Assembly (NCBI GenBank): GCA_019314375.1
Contig: JAFCZJ010000031.1
Span: 1-45,726, forward strand
Direction: 5' to 3'
DNA: 45,726 nt
Source of the DNA: Deltaproteobacteria bacterium
GTDB taxonomy: Bacteria > Myxococcota > B64-G9
The notes beneath the pieces are model-generated. The model saw nothing but the letters and a program-made list of their open reading frames with translations. It did no database searches and had not been told where the DNA came from. How positions within the stretch are numbered: position 1 is the stretch's first letter; every line of letters starts with the position of its first letter. The position numbers and the translations under genes are program-made. This document shows positions 7,779 through 16,095 of the stretch, piece after piece.

Positions 7779-9005
7779 ATGAGCGCGACGAAACTCGATC
7801 CCGAGGCGGTACCCAAGCTCAAACAGGGGCTCAAGCTTCAGGACGCCTCTTTGAGCGGAGAAGAGGGTTTTTTGTTATCGCGGATCGATGGGCAGGTTAA
7901 GGTGGGTGACTTGTTCACGATCAGTGGTTTCGGGAAAGACAAAACCGGTCAATTGCTTGGGACTTTGGCGGAGCGGGGCTTGATTTTGCTCGATGGTTGC
8001 GAGGTCAAAGGGCCCCAAGGTGAGTGTCAAGATGACCTGCCCGAGGAAGACAGGGGCCAGCCCTGGGCCGGCATGAAGTTCAATCCTTTTGATCTGAACG
8101 CAGAAGTCGATTTGTCGTCCCTGCAGCGCAAACGCATCCTGTATCTTTTTGTCGAGAAAGAAAAACTCAGTCATTACCAAATGCTGAATTTGGACCGGAA
8201 AGCAGAGGCCAAGGAGGTCAAGCGCGCCTATTTCAGGGTTTCCAAGGATTTCCATCCCGATACATATTTCCGCAAGAATTTGGGCACCTTCAAATCCAAG
8301 ATCGAAAGCATCTTTAAGCGCATCAGCGTGGCGTACGAGATTCTGAGCGAGCCACAGAAACGCGAAGCCTACGACAAGACTCTGCCCTATGAGGCCACCG
8401 CTGAAGAATTGGCCAAGGAGGCGGAAAAAAAGAAATTCAAGAAACAAGACGATCGACTGAAGAATGAGCGGCGTCGACGTCTGATGCGTCGCATGCCCGC
8501 GTTGAATCAAAAAACCAAAGCAAAAAAACACTATGAGGCGGCCTTAGAGGCCAAGCAGGCCAAGAAGTTCACCCAGGCTGCAAACGCCGTTCGGCTTGCT
8601 TTGACCCTGGACCCGAACAATGCAGCCTACAAAAAGTTAAAAGATGAGGTCGCCCCTCAAGCCGGCGACTTGCGCTACGAAGAGGAGATGGGCAACGACG
8701 AAGCGGCCCTGAAGGCCTTTCTGACGGCAGTGGAATGCAGCTCCAGTGATGGTCGTGCGTTGCACCGGGCCGCAAAGCTGATGTTGAAGCTGGACCGGGA
8801 TCTGCGCCGGGCTTTGTCCTTGTGCCGTCAGGCCATGGTGATGGATCCGGATAACGCGGATGCCTTGGAGACCCTGGGCGACGTTTATCTGGCCATGGGT
8901 ATGCACAAGAATGCTTTGCGAGAATACAACCGCTACGTGCAATTGAGTCCTTTGGACGAGCATATGCAAAAGAAGATCGACGACTTGAGGAAGAAAACCA
9001 AGTGA
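7779..9005 (+). CDS. J-domain protein with N-terminal winged-helix-like module and C-terminal TPRs
   Basis: 408 residues from ATG 7779 (a GTG at 7734 is less likely because it only adds a basic, non-conserved stretch). Residues about 25-75 form a compact module (EEGFLLSRIDGQVKVGDLF ... LLGTLAERGLILLDG) that recurs in two other proteins of this window. The J-domain spans about 130-200 with HPD at 159-161, the motif that stimulates Hsp70 ATPase. A basic helix (about 215-260) leads to TPR-like repeats (about 255-400). There is no Gly/Phe region, zinc finger or CTD, so this is a class C J-protein that recruits Hsp70 to particular clients. It lies 10 bases before an Hsp70 gene and is probably its dedicated partner. 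Confidence 0.88.
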   Translation: MSATKLDPEAVPKLKQGLKLQDASLSGEEGFLLSRIDGQVKVGDLFTISGFGKDKTGQLLGTLAERGLILLDGCEVKGPQGECQDDLPEEDRGQPWAGMKFNPFDLNAEVDLSSLQRKRILYLFVEKEKLSHYQMLNLDRKAEAKEVKRAYFRVSKDFHPDTYFRKNLGTFKSKIESIFKRISVAYEILSEPQKREAYDKTLPYEATAEELAKEAEKKKFKKQDDRLKNERRRRLMRRMPALNQKTKAKKHYEAALEAKQAKKFTQAANAVRLALTLDPNNAAYKKLKDEVAPQAGDLRYEEEMGNDEAALKAFLTAVECSSSDGRALHRAAKLMLKLDRDLRRALSLCRQAMVMDPDNADALETLGDVYLAMGMHKNALREYNRYVQLSPLDEHMQKKIDDLRKKTK

Positions 9006-9015
9006 CGGGTGGGAC

Positions 9016-10872
9016 ATGGCGGACGGCAAAAAATTGGTATTGGGAATCGACCTTGGAACCACCTACTCTTGCGTGACCGTTGTCGAGGACGGTGCCCCCA
9101 TGGTGATTGCCAACAAGGGTGGTTATCGTACCACGCCCTCCATGGTGGCCATGACGGCCGGAGGTCGGCGCTTGGTGGGCCATCTGGCCAAGCGGCAGGC
9201 GGTCACCAACCCGACCAACACGGTCTTTGCAGCCAAGCGATTCATCGGTCGCAAGTGGGACAGCGAACTCATTCAGGCCAGCCGCAAAAAACTGCCTTAC
9301 ACACTTGTGGAGGGGCCACATAACGATGTCCGCATCCATGTGCGGGACAAGGACTATTCGATCCCGGAAATTTCGGCGATGGTCCTGACTGAAATGAAGC
9401 GCGTAGCCGAGGAGTTTCTCGGCGGGGCATGCAACCAGGCAGTGATTACCGTCCCGGCATACTTCAATGATGGGCAGCGGCAAGCCACCAAGGATGCAGG
9501 CCAAATCGCCGGCATTGAGGTGCTGCGCATCATCAATGAGCCCACGGCTGCAGCCCTGGCCTATGGATTTGGCAAGAACTTGGAAAAGAAGGTGGCCGTC
9601 TACGACCTGGGTGGTGGAACCTTTGATATCTCACTGCTTGAGTTGGGCAACTCGGTATTTGAGGTCATCGCTACGGCGGGCGATACATTCCTTGGTGGTG
9701 AGGATTTCGACAACAGGATCGTAGACTGGCTGGTCCAGTCTTTCGTCGACGAGCACGGGGAGGACCCCAGGGAAGATTTTATGGCGCTGCAGCGGCTTAA
9801 GGATGCCGCCGAGAAAGCCAAGTGCGAACTCAGTTTCCAAAATGAGGTCGAGATCAACCTGCCGTTTCTGTTCAGCGCCGGCAAGAATAAGACCTTGCAT
9901 TTTCAGAAAGTCATACAGAGGAGCAAGCTCGAGGAGTTGACCATCGATTTGGTGGACCGGACCATTAAAATCTGTGAGCGCACCTTGAGCGACGCTGGGT
10001 TGGATCAATCCGAATTGGGTGATGTGATTTTGGTGGGCGGTATGAGCCGGATGCCCATGGTGCAGCAGAAAGTCCGTGAGTTTTTCGGCATGGAACCCTC
10101 CAAAAATGTGCATCCCGACGAAGTGGTGGCCCTCGGTGCCAGCATTCAGGGCTATACTCTGCTCAACGAGGCAGAAGACGCCAAGAGCGAAACCCTCTTG
10201 TTGGACGTGACACCTCATTCTTTGGGCATCATGATCGTGGGTGGGTACTTCCAGATGCTGATCGAGAAGAACACGACCGTACCCACAAGCGCTGCCCATG
10301 TTTTCACCACCGTCAAGGACGGCCAGACCTCGGTTAAGATCATGGTTTTTCAGGGTGAAAGCAAGGTGGCGGCCGAGAACGAACTCTTGGGAGAGTTTAT
10401 TCTGACAGGCCTGCGCGAGGCCCCCAGGGGGCAGGTGGAAGTGGAAGTTCAGTTTGAAATCTCGGCCGACGGCATCGTCAGTGTTTCGGCAAAGGATTTA
10501 GAAACCGATCGTCGACAATCTATTGTTGTCACGGCGTCCAGCGGTTTGACGGAGGAAGAGATTAAGAACATGGCCGACCAGAACGAGGATTATCTGGTGG
10601 CAGCGGCCGCAGGCGAGAAGTTCGACAAGATGCGATCCGAGGCCGATGCTCTGTGCGGTGAGGTTCAGCGTCTTATCGATCCGGTGCGCCAAGTGGTGGC
10701 CGGTTCTCAATACGGCGGTGACGTGATCCGCAAGGCAGAGCGTACACTGGCCTGTGTTCGAGAGGCGGTCTCGGAGCGGAACGAGGAGGTCTTGCGAGGC
10801 GCGCTGGATAGCCTGCGTTTGACCGCTTCCACATTTAAATCCCTGGCCAATCGGGGCGACACGGTGAAATGA
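9016..10872 (+). CDS. Hsp70/DnaK-family chaperone, paralog type
   Basis: 618 residues. The nucleotide-binding domain carries IDLGTTYS (11-18), DLGGGTFD (197-204) and VGGMSRMP (340-347); housekeeping DnaK usually reads VGGxTRxP here. The substrate domain begins at LLLDVTPHSLGI, with a deviating IMIVGGYFQMLI instead of the usual IETxGGxxTxLI. The helical lid is present but the protein stops after NRGDTVK, with no glycine-rich or acidic conserved tail. This points to a specialised paralog rather than the main DnaK; no grpE or canonical dnaJ is nearby. It is expected to act in the cytoplasm with the J-protein encoded directly upstream (10-base gap), and the TPR/VPQP protein follows after 10 bases. 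Confidence 0.93.
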   Translation: MADGKKLVLGIDLGTTYSCVTVVEDGAPMVIANKGGYRTTPSMVAMTAGGRRLVGHLAKRQAVTNPTNTVFAAKRFIGRKWDSELIQASRKKLPYTLVEGPHNDVRIHVRDKDYSIPEISAMVLTEMKRVAEEFLGGACNQAVITVPAYFNDGQRQATKDAGQIAGIEVLRIINEPTAAALAYGFGKNLEKKVAVYDLGGGTFDISLLELGNSVFEVIATAGDTFLGGEDFDNRIVDWLVQSFVDEHGEDPREDFMALQRLKDAAEKAKCELSFQNEVEINLPFLFSAGKNKTLHFQKVIQRSKLEELTIDLVDRTIKICERTLSDAGLDQSELGDVILVGGMSRMPMVQQKVREFFGMEPSKNVHPDEVVALGASIQGYTLLNEAEDAKSETLLLDVTPHSLGIMIVGGYFQMLIEKNTTVPTSAAHVFTTVKDGQTSVKIMVFQGESKVAAENELLGEFILTGLREAPRGQVEVEVQFEISADGIVSVSAKDLETDRRQSIVVTASSGLTEEEIKNMADQNEDYLVAAAAGEKFDKMRSEADALCGEVQRLIDPVRQVVAGSQYGGDVIRKAERTLACVREAVSERNEEVLRGALDSLRLTASTFKSLANRGDTVK

Positions 10873-10882
10873 GTAGGCCTAC

Positions 10883-12661
10883 ATGAGTGAGTTGGACCAC
10901 ATCAAAAACATGCTGGATCAGGGCTTGACTTGTTATGGTTTGGGTCAGGTGGACGAGGCTCTGGAACTCTGGCAGAAGGTGCTCGCCGAGGAGCCGGACA
11001 ACGCGCGGGCGCTTGAGTACATTCAGTTCGTTAAAAGCAACTGGACACCGTCTCAACCACGCGAGACTTTGCCTTACCGACCAGATAAGGCCTCCGACAA
11101 GATCAACCTCCAGGATGTTCCTGTACCCGATGAAGCGAAAGCTGAGGCGAAGGTTGAGGTGCCGACTCCGGAACCCAAGCCCTCCGATCCCAAGCCCTCG
11201 GCGGAAAACGGGCGATTTGTCGAGCCATTCAAGCCGACGGTGGCACCCAGTTCCTGGGGAGATCTCTACGATTTCAACAAAAAGGGCAAGCAAGAGGCGA
11301 GTGCGCAGACTGTGGCCGCGGTGCCGGTGAACGACAATGGCGAATGGTCGGTATGGACCCCGGCCCCCAGCGTGTTGCCTCAAGCAATTCCGAATGAGGA
11401 ATCGCCAAACTCTCCATCCCAGGAATTGTCGAAGGCAGGGTCAGAGGAGCCTCAAGTCGAAAAGTCCAAGACCGTGCCGAATCTGCCGCCCAGGCCGGTG
11501 ATTCCTGCGCCTGTGTCCGAGCCTGCACCAGAGCCTGCACCAGAGCCTGCACCAGAGCCTGTACCTCAGCCTGTACCTGAATCTGTACCTGAGTCTGCAC
11601 CTCAGCCTGTACCTCAGCCTGTATCAGGTCCTGTACCTCAGCCTGTACCTCAGCCTGTATCAGGTCCTGTACCTCAGCCTGTACCTCAGCCTGTACCTCA
11701 GCCTGTATCAGGTTCTGTACCTCAGCCTGTATCAGGTCCTGTACCTCAGCCTGTACCAGGTCCTGTCCCTCAGCCTGTACCAGGTCCTGTACCTCAGCCT
11801 GTGCCTCAGCCTGTATCAGGTCCTGTACCTCAGCCTGTGCCTCAGCCTGTATCAGGTCCTGTACCTCAGCCTGTACCTCAGCCTGTATCAGGTCCTGTAC
11901 CTCAGCCTGTACCTCAGCCTGTACCAGGTCCTGTACCTCAGCCTGTACCTCAGCCTGTACCTCAGCCTGTATCAGGTCCTGTACCTCAGCCTGTACCAGG
12001 TCCTGTACCTCAGCCTGTACCAGGTCCTGTACCTCAGCCTGTACCTCAGCCTGTACCAGAGCCTGCTGCAATACAGCCGAAGTCAGATTTGGATCACCTT
12101 GGGACTGCCATGTCTTCGCTTGATGGTTGGGGTTCGCCTCCCCCTCAGGGCGAGCCCAGGCAGGTTCTCAGCCCTGTACCTCCTTTTGCTCGTCGTCTTG
12201 AAGAAAAAGAAAAGGAATCGAGTGGGGCTTTGGATCTGGTTGGATCGAGTCCTGCTCCTGTCTGGGCCACGGAGACGCCTCGGCCGGCCAAGTCCTTGAT
12301 GCAGGGTGCCAAGGACATGCTTGACTTGGATGATTTCTCAGGCGCGGTAGAGCTTTTGGAAAAAGCGATCGATCGGGAGCCGGACAACATTGAGGTCAGA
12401 CAACTCCTCGAACAAGCCCAAGCAGAATTGGAGGGTCATCTCCGGGTTAAGCTGGGTGGCGGTTCCAGAATACCGGCCGTGCGTATGTCGGGCGATGAGG
12501 TCATCTGGCTGAATCTTGATCATCGAGCAGGTTTCATCCTCTCCCTCATCGATGGAAACACGAGTTTGGATGATCTGAAGAGCATCTGCGGTTTGCCCAA
12601 CCTCGACCTCTTGCGAATTTTGGTTCAGTTGCTGGATGAGAAGGTCATCCATTTCAAATAG
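10883..12661 (+). CDS. TPR protein with long VPQP repeat and winged-helix-like C-terminus
   Basis: 592 residues, no signal peptide. The N-terminus (about 5-50) is TPR-like (YGLGQVDEALELWQKVLAEEP). A Pro/Lys/Glu-rich linker leads to a tetrapeptide array (about 208-395) built from V-P-Q-P, V-S-G-P and V-P-G-P units, coded by a 12-base DNA repeat. After a second linker there is another TPR-like pair (about 475-520), then the same compact module seen in the J-protein at the C-terminus (about 535-592: DEVIWLNLDHRAGFILSLIDG ... LLDEKVIHF). The repeat probably forms an extended polyproline-II rod that spaces the two TPR ends. It is the third gene of the J/Hsp70 operon, and TPRs are known Hsp70 partners, so an adaptor or client-recruiting role is inferred. 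Confidence 0.85.
   Translation: MSELDHIKNMLDQGLTCYGLGQVDEALELWQKVLAEEPDNARALEYIQFVKSNWTPSQPRETLPYRPDKASDKINLQDVPVPDEAKAEAKVEVPTPEPKPSDPKPSAENGRFVEPFKPTVAPSSWGDLYDFNKKGKQEASAQTVAAVPVNDNGEWSVWTPAPSVLPQAIPNEESPNSPSQELSKAGSEEPQVEKSKTVPNLPPRPVIPAPVSEPAPEPAPEPAPEPVPQPVPESVPESAPQPVPQPVSGPVPQPVPQPVSGPVPQPVPQPVPQPVSGSVPQPVSGPVPQPVPGPVPQPVPGPVPQPVPQPVSGPVPQPVPQPVSGPVPQPVPQPVSGPVPQPVPQPVPGPVPQPVPQPVPQPVSGPVPQPVPGPVPQPVPGPVPQPVPQPVPEPAAIQPKSDLDHLGTAMSSLDGWGSPPPQGEPRQVLSPVPPFARRLEEKEKESSGALDLVGSSPAPVWATETPRPAKSLMQGAKDMLDLDDFSGAVELLEKAIDREPDNIEVRQLLEQAQAELEGHLRVKLGGGSRIPAVRMSGDEVIWLNLDHRAGFILSLIDGNTSLDDLKSICGLPNLDLLRILVQLLDEKVIHFK
11506..12066 (+). repeat. 12-base minisatellite coding for VPxP repeats
   Basis: About 45 tandem units related to CCTGTACCTCAG fill this stretch inside the 10883-12661 gene. 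Units occur as CCTGTACCTCAG, CCTGTATCAGGT and CCTGTACCAGGT, arranged in higher-order blocks. Because the unit is a multiple of three, copy-number change keeps the frame. The near identity of units at DNA level indicates recent slippage or recombination, since synonymous sites have not diverged. The opposite strand is also open here by chance of the repeat. Confidence 0.9.
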
Positions 12662-12668
12662 CTTTTTT

Positions 12669-13874
12669 TCAGGCTAAGGGATCCTCGTCCATCTCTCGTT
12701 TTCGTTTCTGCACGAGCTTGTTCCGTACATAGGTGAAGAGATTATCCACATAGTCTTCGAAGGGCGGACATTCGATGCCTGAATTTTTCAGAAGGCGCTG
12801 GGTGTTGGTGTCGTTGTAAATAGCCATGGTGTTGACCAGGTCGATGGCCTGGCGCGGTGCACGAGAAGCCTGCTCCAGGCCCGGGATAAGCTGCAAAGCA
12901 GAACTCAAACCGCCCAGCAGGGTTCGTGTCAGGCCTGAGCCGAAGCGAATTCGGCCCGTGGGGATGCCGGCTCGCTCGCCGATGAGTTGGTAGACTCGCT
13001 TCACCGACAAGGCGTTGGGATCCACCAGTTGGAAAGTCATGCCTTCGGCTTCCGCATGCTCGCTCAAGTGCACGATGGCGTCTACCGCATAATCCACCGG
13101 CACCATGTTGAGTGGTGCCCCTCCGTCGCCAGGGAAAACCAGACTCATGGCCGCGGGTGAGGATGCCAGCAAGATGGCCAAGTAGTAGGGGCCATCGAAT
13201 CGCCCGATCTCGCCGGTCTTGGAGTCGCCGATCACAATGCTGGGCCTTGTGATGGTGATGGGCAGTTTGTCCATGGCAGCCCGGACCCTTTGTTCGGCAA
13301 GGAATTTGGTCTTCTCGTAAGGGTTGCGAAATCCCTGTTCGCAATCCAACTCGTCTTCCGTGATCACGCCCTCTCGATCGCCGGAAACATAGGACGTGCT
13401 GACGTGATTGAAGCGTCTCAGTTTTCTGGTGTCCAAGGCCACTTCGAGCAGATTCTGGGTGCCGTCTACGTTGACACGCTTCATCATGCGCTCTGGGGCA
13501 CCAAGGTAGCTGACGGCGGCCAAGTGGTAGATGTCCGTGACCCCTCGGGTTAACTGTTTGAGTTCGGAAGCCGAGAGGCCCAAGTGCATGTCCGCAATGT
13601 CGCCGGTCAGGATGTTTACTCTTTCCAGATTTTTGCTTCGAAAACTGCGCACATAGCGCTTGGCATCCTCGACGAACTTTTCTTGCACCAGCAGGTAAAA
13701 GTTGCTCTCGGGTTCAGTCTGCAAGAGCTTGCGCACAAGGCGCTTGCCGATGAAACCCGGGTAGCCGGTCACCAGGACCTCGCGTGCCTTTGTCCTGGAT
13801 CGCTTGGCTGGTTTCTTCCTGCTTGTTTTTTTTGTGGGTTTGACTTTTTTTGTCTTGGTTTTCTCAGGACTCAT
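12669..13874 (-). CDS. Extended SDR oxidoreductase (thioester/acyl reductase-like, NAD_binding_4)
   Basis: 401 residues. Residues 1-32 are extremely Lys/Arg/Thr-rich and look disordered, perhaps nucleic-acid or membrane-surface binding. The Rossmann motif TGYPGFIG is at 36-43, GDI at about 91-93, the YHLAA strand at 116-120, and the catalytic Tyr186/Lys190 pair in NPYEKTK with an upstream STSYVSG serine segment. The order and the substrate region resemble the male-sterility/fatty acyl reductase-like SDRs, which reduce acyl thioesters or modify lipid or sterol substrates; the exact substrate cannot be read. It overlaps the coaE stop by 11 bases (start at 13874), so the two are translationally linked. 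It converges with the VPQP gene with 7 bases between stops. Confidence 0.85.
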   Translation of the reverse strand: MSPEKTKTKKVKPTKKTSRKKPAKRSRTKAREVLVTGYPGFIGKRLVRKLLQTEPESNFYLLVQEKFVEDAKRYVRSFRSKNLERVNILTGDIADMHLGLSASELKQLTRGVTDIYHLAAVSYLGAPERMMKRVNVDGTQNLLEVALDTRKLRRFNHVSTSYVSGDREGVITEDELDCEQGFRNPYEKTKFLAEQRVRAAMDKLPITITRPSIVIGDSKTGEIGRFDGPYYLAILLASSPAAMSLVFPGDGGAPLNMVPVDYAVDAIVHLSEHAEAEGMTFQLVDPNALSVKRVYQLIGERAGIPTGRIRFGSGLTRTLLGGLSSALQLIPGLEQASRAPRQAIDLVNTMAIYNDTNTQRLLKNSGIECPPFEDYVDNLFTYVRNKLVQKRKREMDEDPLA

Positions 13875-14475
13875 CTTCCCCTCCTGCTTCGATCTTGAGG
13901 CTGTGCGCCAAGCGACTCACTTGCTCGCGTGTGGCTTGTAATGGGCCGCCATTGTCAATGAAGTGGGTTGCTGCCTGGAGTTTGTCGGCCTCTGGTAACT
14001 GGGCAACCATGCGGTCCCGGATTCGATCTTCAATAACTTCATCCCGGGCCATGGCTCTGGCCAAGCGCGTTTTTTCGGGCGCCCAGACCACGATCATACC
14101 CTGTAGGTCAAAGGGCGTCTGGCTTTCCAAAAGCACCGCGCCCTCCAGGACAACTGTCTGCGTCTGCGACGGCAAGCGGGCTTCGCGGGCCTTGATCTCA
14201 TTGAGGATGGCTGGGTGCATTTGATTTTCGAGCCAGCTGCGCGCTTTGGGATCGGCGAAGACCTTGGCGGCCAACTGGCTTCGATTTATGCCGCCCTCGT
14301 CAGAGCCACAGCCTGGAAATTGTGACTGGATATTTTGGGTCAAGGGGCTGTTTTCATCCAGCAAGGCGCGTCCGATGGCATCGGCGTCGAAGACCTGCAG
14401 TCCGTGAGTTTTCAGCATGCGGCCAACCGTGCTTTTGCCCGAACCGATACCCCCCGTCAAACCGATGCGCAACAT
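13864..14475 (-). CDS. coaE: Dephospho-CoA kinase
   Basis: 203 residues. CoaE phosphorylates the ribose 3'-OH of dephospho-CoA, the last step of CoA synthesis. The P-loop GGIGSGKS is at 8-15, followed by VFDADAIGRALL (the DAD motif), LVN-type helix residues and VLEGAVLLES/VVWAPEKTRLARAMARD, which match the family lid region. The start is ATG 14475 with GGGAGGG just upstream; a longer frame to 14583 adds only a Lys/Pro-rich stretch overlapping the next gene. It lies 16 bases after the exported-protein gene at 14492 and overlaps the SDR gene start by 11 bases. Confidence 0.93.
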   Translation of the reverse strand: MLRIGLTGGIGSGKSTVGRMLKTHGLQVFDADAIGRALLDENSPLTQNIQSQFPGCGSDEGGINRSQLAAKVFADPKARSWLENQMHPAILNEIKAREARLPSQTQTVVLEGAVLLESQTPFDLQGMIVVWAPEKTRLARAMARDEVIEDRIRDRMVAQLPEADKLQAATHFIDNGGPLQATREQVSRLAHSLKIEAGGEDES

Positions 14476-14491
14476 GCCGGACCCTCCCCAG

Positions 14492-15067
14492 CTACTCCAT
14501 GATACTTTCGGTTTCGATATCTTCGGCCGAATCTTCCGTGGCTTCTTCGTCGGTTGCTTCCTCGTCATCGGCCTCGGGGTCATTACGCTTTTTTTTCTTT
14601 TTTTTGCTGGGCTCTTTTTCGATCGTTTTCTTTTTTTCGACGCCCTTCATGAATTTGAAGGAGTGAACCTTATTCCCGGATTTGTCGAAGAAGACCACCA
14701 TGCCGTCCACTGCGTAATGCAGAAGAATGTGGCCTTTCTTGGTCTGCATCTTTTTGAAATCCTTGCCGAAGATGTTCAAAATCTCCTTGAAGCTGATCTC
14801 CTTGGCCGGAAACACATCGATGTGGGATAGGACTTCATACTTGTCGAAGTAGAAGTTGGTCCCCAGCGCTCCCTTGATGGCCTCGTCTCCTTGATAGTTC
14901 AAACCATCGGAGAGCTTGCCGCCCTTGGAGAAGACCTTGGTGGCTTTGCCAAAATTGTTGATGACCTGGGTGCGGGTGGTGATGCCGGGCGTGGTGCCCA
15001 TCCAGGACTTGGCCTGGACCGTACCCGCCAGCGTGAGGAGGACGATGGTCAGCATCAGGTTTCGCAT
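14492..15067 (-). CDS. Exported protein with charged C-terminal tail, unknown function
   Basis: 191 residues from ATG 15067 (an AGAGGT site precedes it; a longer frame to 15175 would start inside the neighbouring gene). A signal peptide is clear: MRNLMLTIVLLTLAGTVQA with cleavage before KSW. The mature part (about 20-145) has a TPGITTRTQVINNFGKATK segment resembling the start of small periplasmic SmpA/BamE-like or 'outer membrane assembly' folds, which also begin with a G-x-T-x-x-x-V-x-x-x-x-G-x-P motif; this likeness is weak. The tail from about 148 is a Lys run followed by an acidic run (DEEATDEEATEDSAEDIETE), likely disordered. No function is assigned. Confidence 0.75.
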   Translation of the reverse strand: MRNLMLTIVLLTLAGTVQAKSWMGTTPGITTRTQVINNFGKATKVFSKGGKLSDGLNYQGDEAIKGALGTNFYFDKYEVLSHIDVFPAKEISFKEILNIFGKDFKKMQTKKGHILLHYAVDGMVVFFDKSGNKVHSFKFMKGVEKKKTIEKEPSKKKKKKRNDPEADDEEATDEEATEDSAEDIETESIME

Positions 15068-15143
15068 ACGCAGTACCTCTGGGGTAAGAATCGCAAATTC
15101 TTTATAAACCCAAGGTCTTGGCCCTGTCAATTGGCTCCAAGTT

Positions 15144-16070
15144 TCACCAACGGACGGCCTTGAAATTAACCCCATTCAGATCGCGATCGATCTGGATGGT
15201 TTGGCTCTCGGGGAGGATGGTTTTAATATACCGGCTGTTTTGGACCACGGTCGAGAAGGTGTACCGGCCCGGAGGCATTTCGAGCTCGAATTCTCCGCAA
15301 GAGGCCGCATTGCCCTTGCTGAGGGTGGCAAAAATCCGATGGTCGTCTACGGCCTTGATTAAAGCCAGCTGGCAGCTTCCCTTGACATACATGGCCCTGA
15401 TTCGACCCCGGACAGTAAAGCCCTTCCTCTTTTTTGTCAGCAGGGTCGGCACGGCATGGCTGCGCGGTTTGGCTTTGAATCGCAAGCCTTTCCGGTTTTT
15501 CTTGACCAATTTCACCATTTTGGGTTGGGGACTTATCTGGTACTTGTCAGACTCGAAGCGCAGCCGATATCGACCTGGTTTCAGGTTGGAGAGTTCGAAG
15601 CCGCCGCCCGCTTTGGTGCTGGTGCTGGCCGGTGTGGGTCCCTCGGCCTTGACCTGCACCATGTCGCCCCCCGCGATGCCGCGCACCCAGCCACTGATGC
15701 TCAGGGACGTTTTCTTCTTGGATGATGAACCGGTGGCTTGTTTGGCCTCTTTGATGACGGAGAAGTTGATGGCATCGATTTCTCCACTGTTGGCCTGGAC
15801 GCGGCGCTGGGCGGGTGTGAAATGCATGCCCTGTGCCTGGGGAATCACGGTGTAGGTGCCGGGGCTGACCTGGATGCTCCAGCGTCCCCCGGATTTGGTG
15901 GTGGCCTGGCGTTTGCTTGGGCCTTCCACGCGCAGGACCACCCGTTTGTTCATGGGTACGCCCATGACCCAGCCTCGGATTTCAACACGTCCTTGGGCTC
16001 GGGCACCATCGGCCAACATGAAGCTTGACAGTCCCAGCAACGCGATCAGAAAGAGATGTCTTGTTTGCAA
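15144..16070 (-). CDS. Exported protein with three Ig-like (carboxypeptidase-regulatory-like) modules
   Basis: 308 residues. The signal peptide (about 1-25) ends at ADGARA-QG. Three similar beta modules follow at about 28-105, 118-190 and 205-305; each begins with I/V-x-G-W/R-V/I-x-G and includes a glycine turn before LKPGRY/SPGTY/MPPGRYTF, the hallmark of carboxypeptidase-regulatory-like or SdrD B-like folds. Such modules are structural or adhesive. The start is TTG at 16070: no ATG is available and AAGGGGG lies 5 bases upstream. The gene lies 25 bases after the exchanger gene on the same strand, so cotranscription is likely. Confidence 0.82.
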   Translation of the reverse strand: MQTRHLFLIALLGLSSFMLADGARAQGRVEIRGWVMGVPMNKRVVLRVEGPSKRQATTKSGGRWSIQVSPGTYTVIPQAQGMHFTPAQRRVQANSGEIDAINFSVIKEAKQATGSSSKKKTSLSISGWVRGIAGGDMVQVKAEGPTPASTSTKAGGGFELSNLKPGRYRLRFESDKYQISPQPKMVKLVKKNRKGLRFKAKPRSHAVPTLLTKKRKGFTVRGRIRAMYVKGSCQLALIKAVDDHRIFATLSKGNAASCGEFELEMPPGRYTFSTVVQNSRYIKTILPESQTIQIDRDLNGVNFKAVRW

Positions 16071-16095
16071 GATGACCCCCTTAGGGCAAAGATCA

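Noticed and set aside
11274..12071. 265-codon open frame on the minus strand rich in VQAEVQDLIQ repeats
   Set aside because: It is the antisense reading of the 12-base minisatellite; the repeat lacks stops in this frame by chance and there is no ribosome site or conserved flank.
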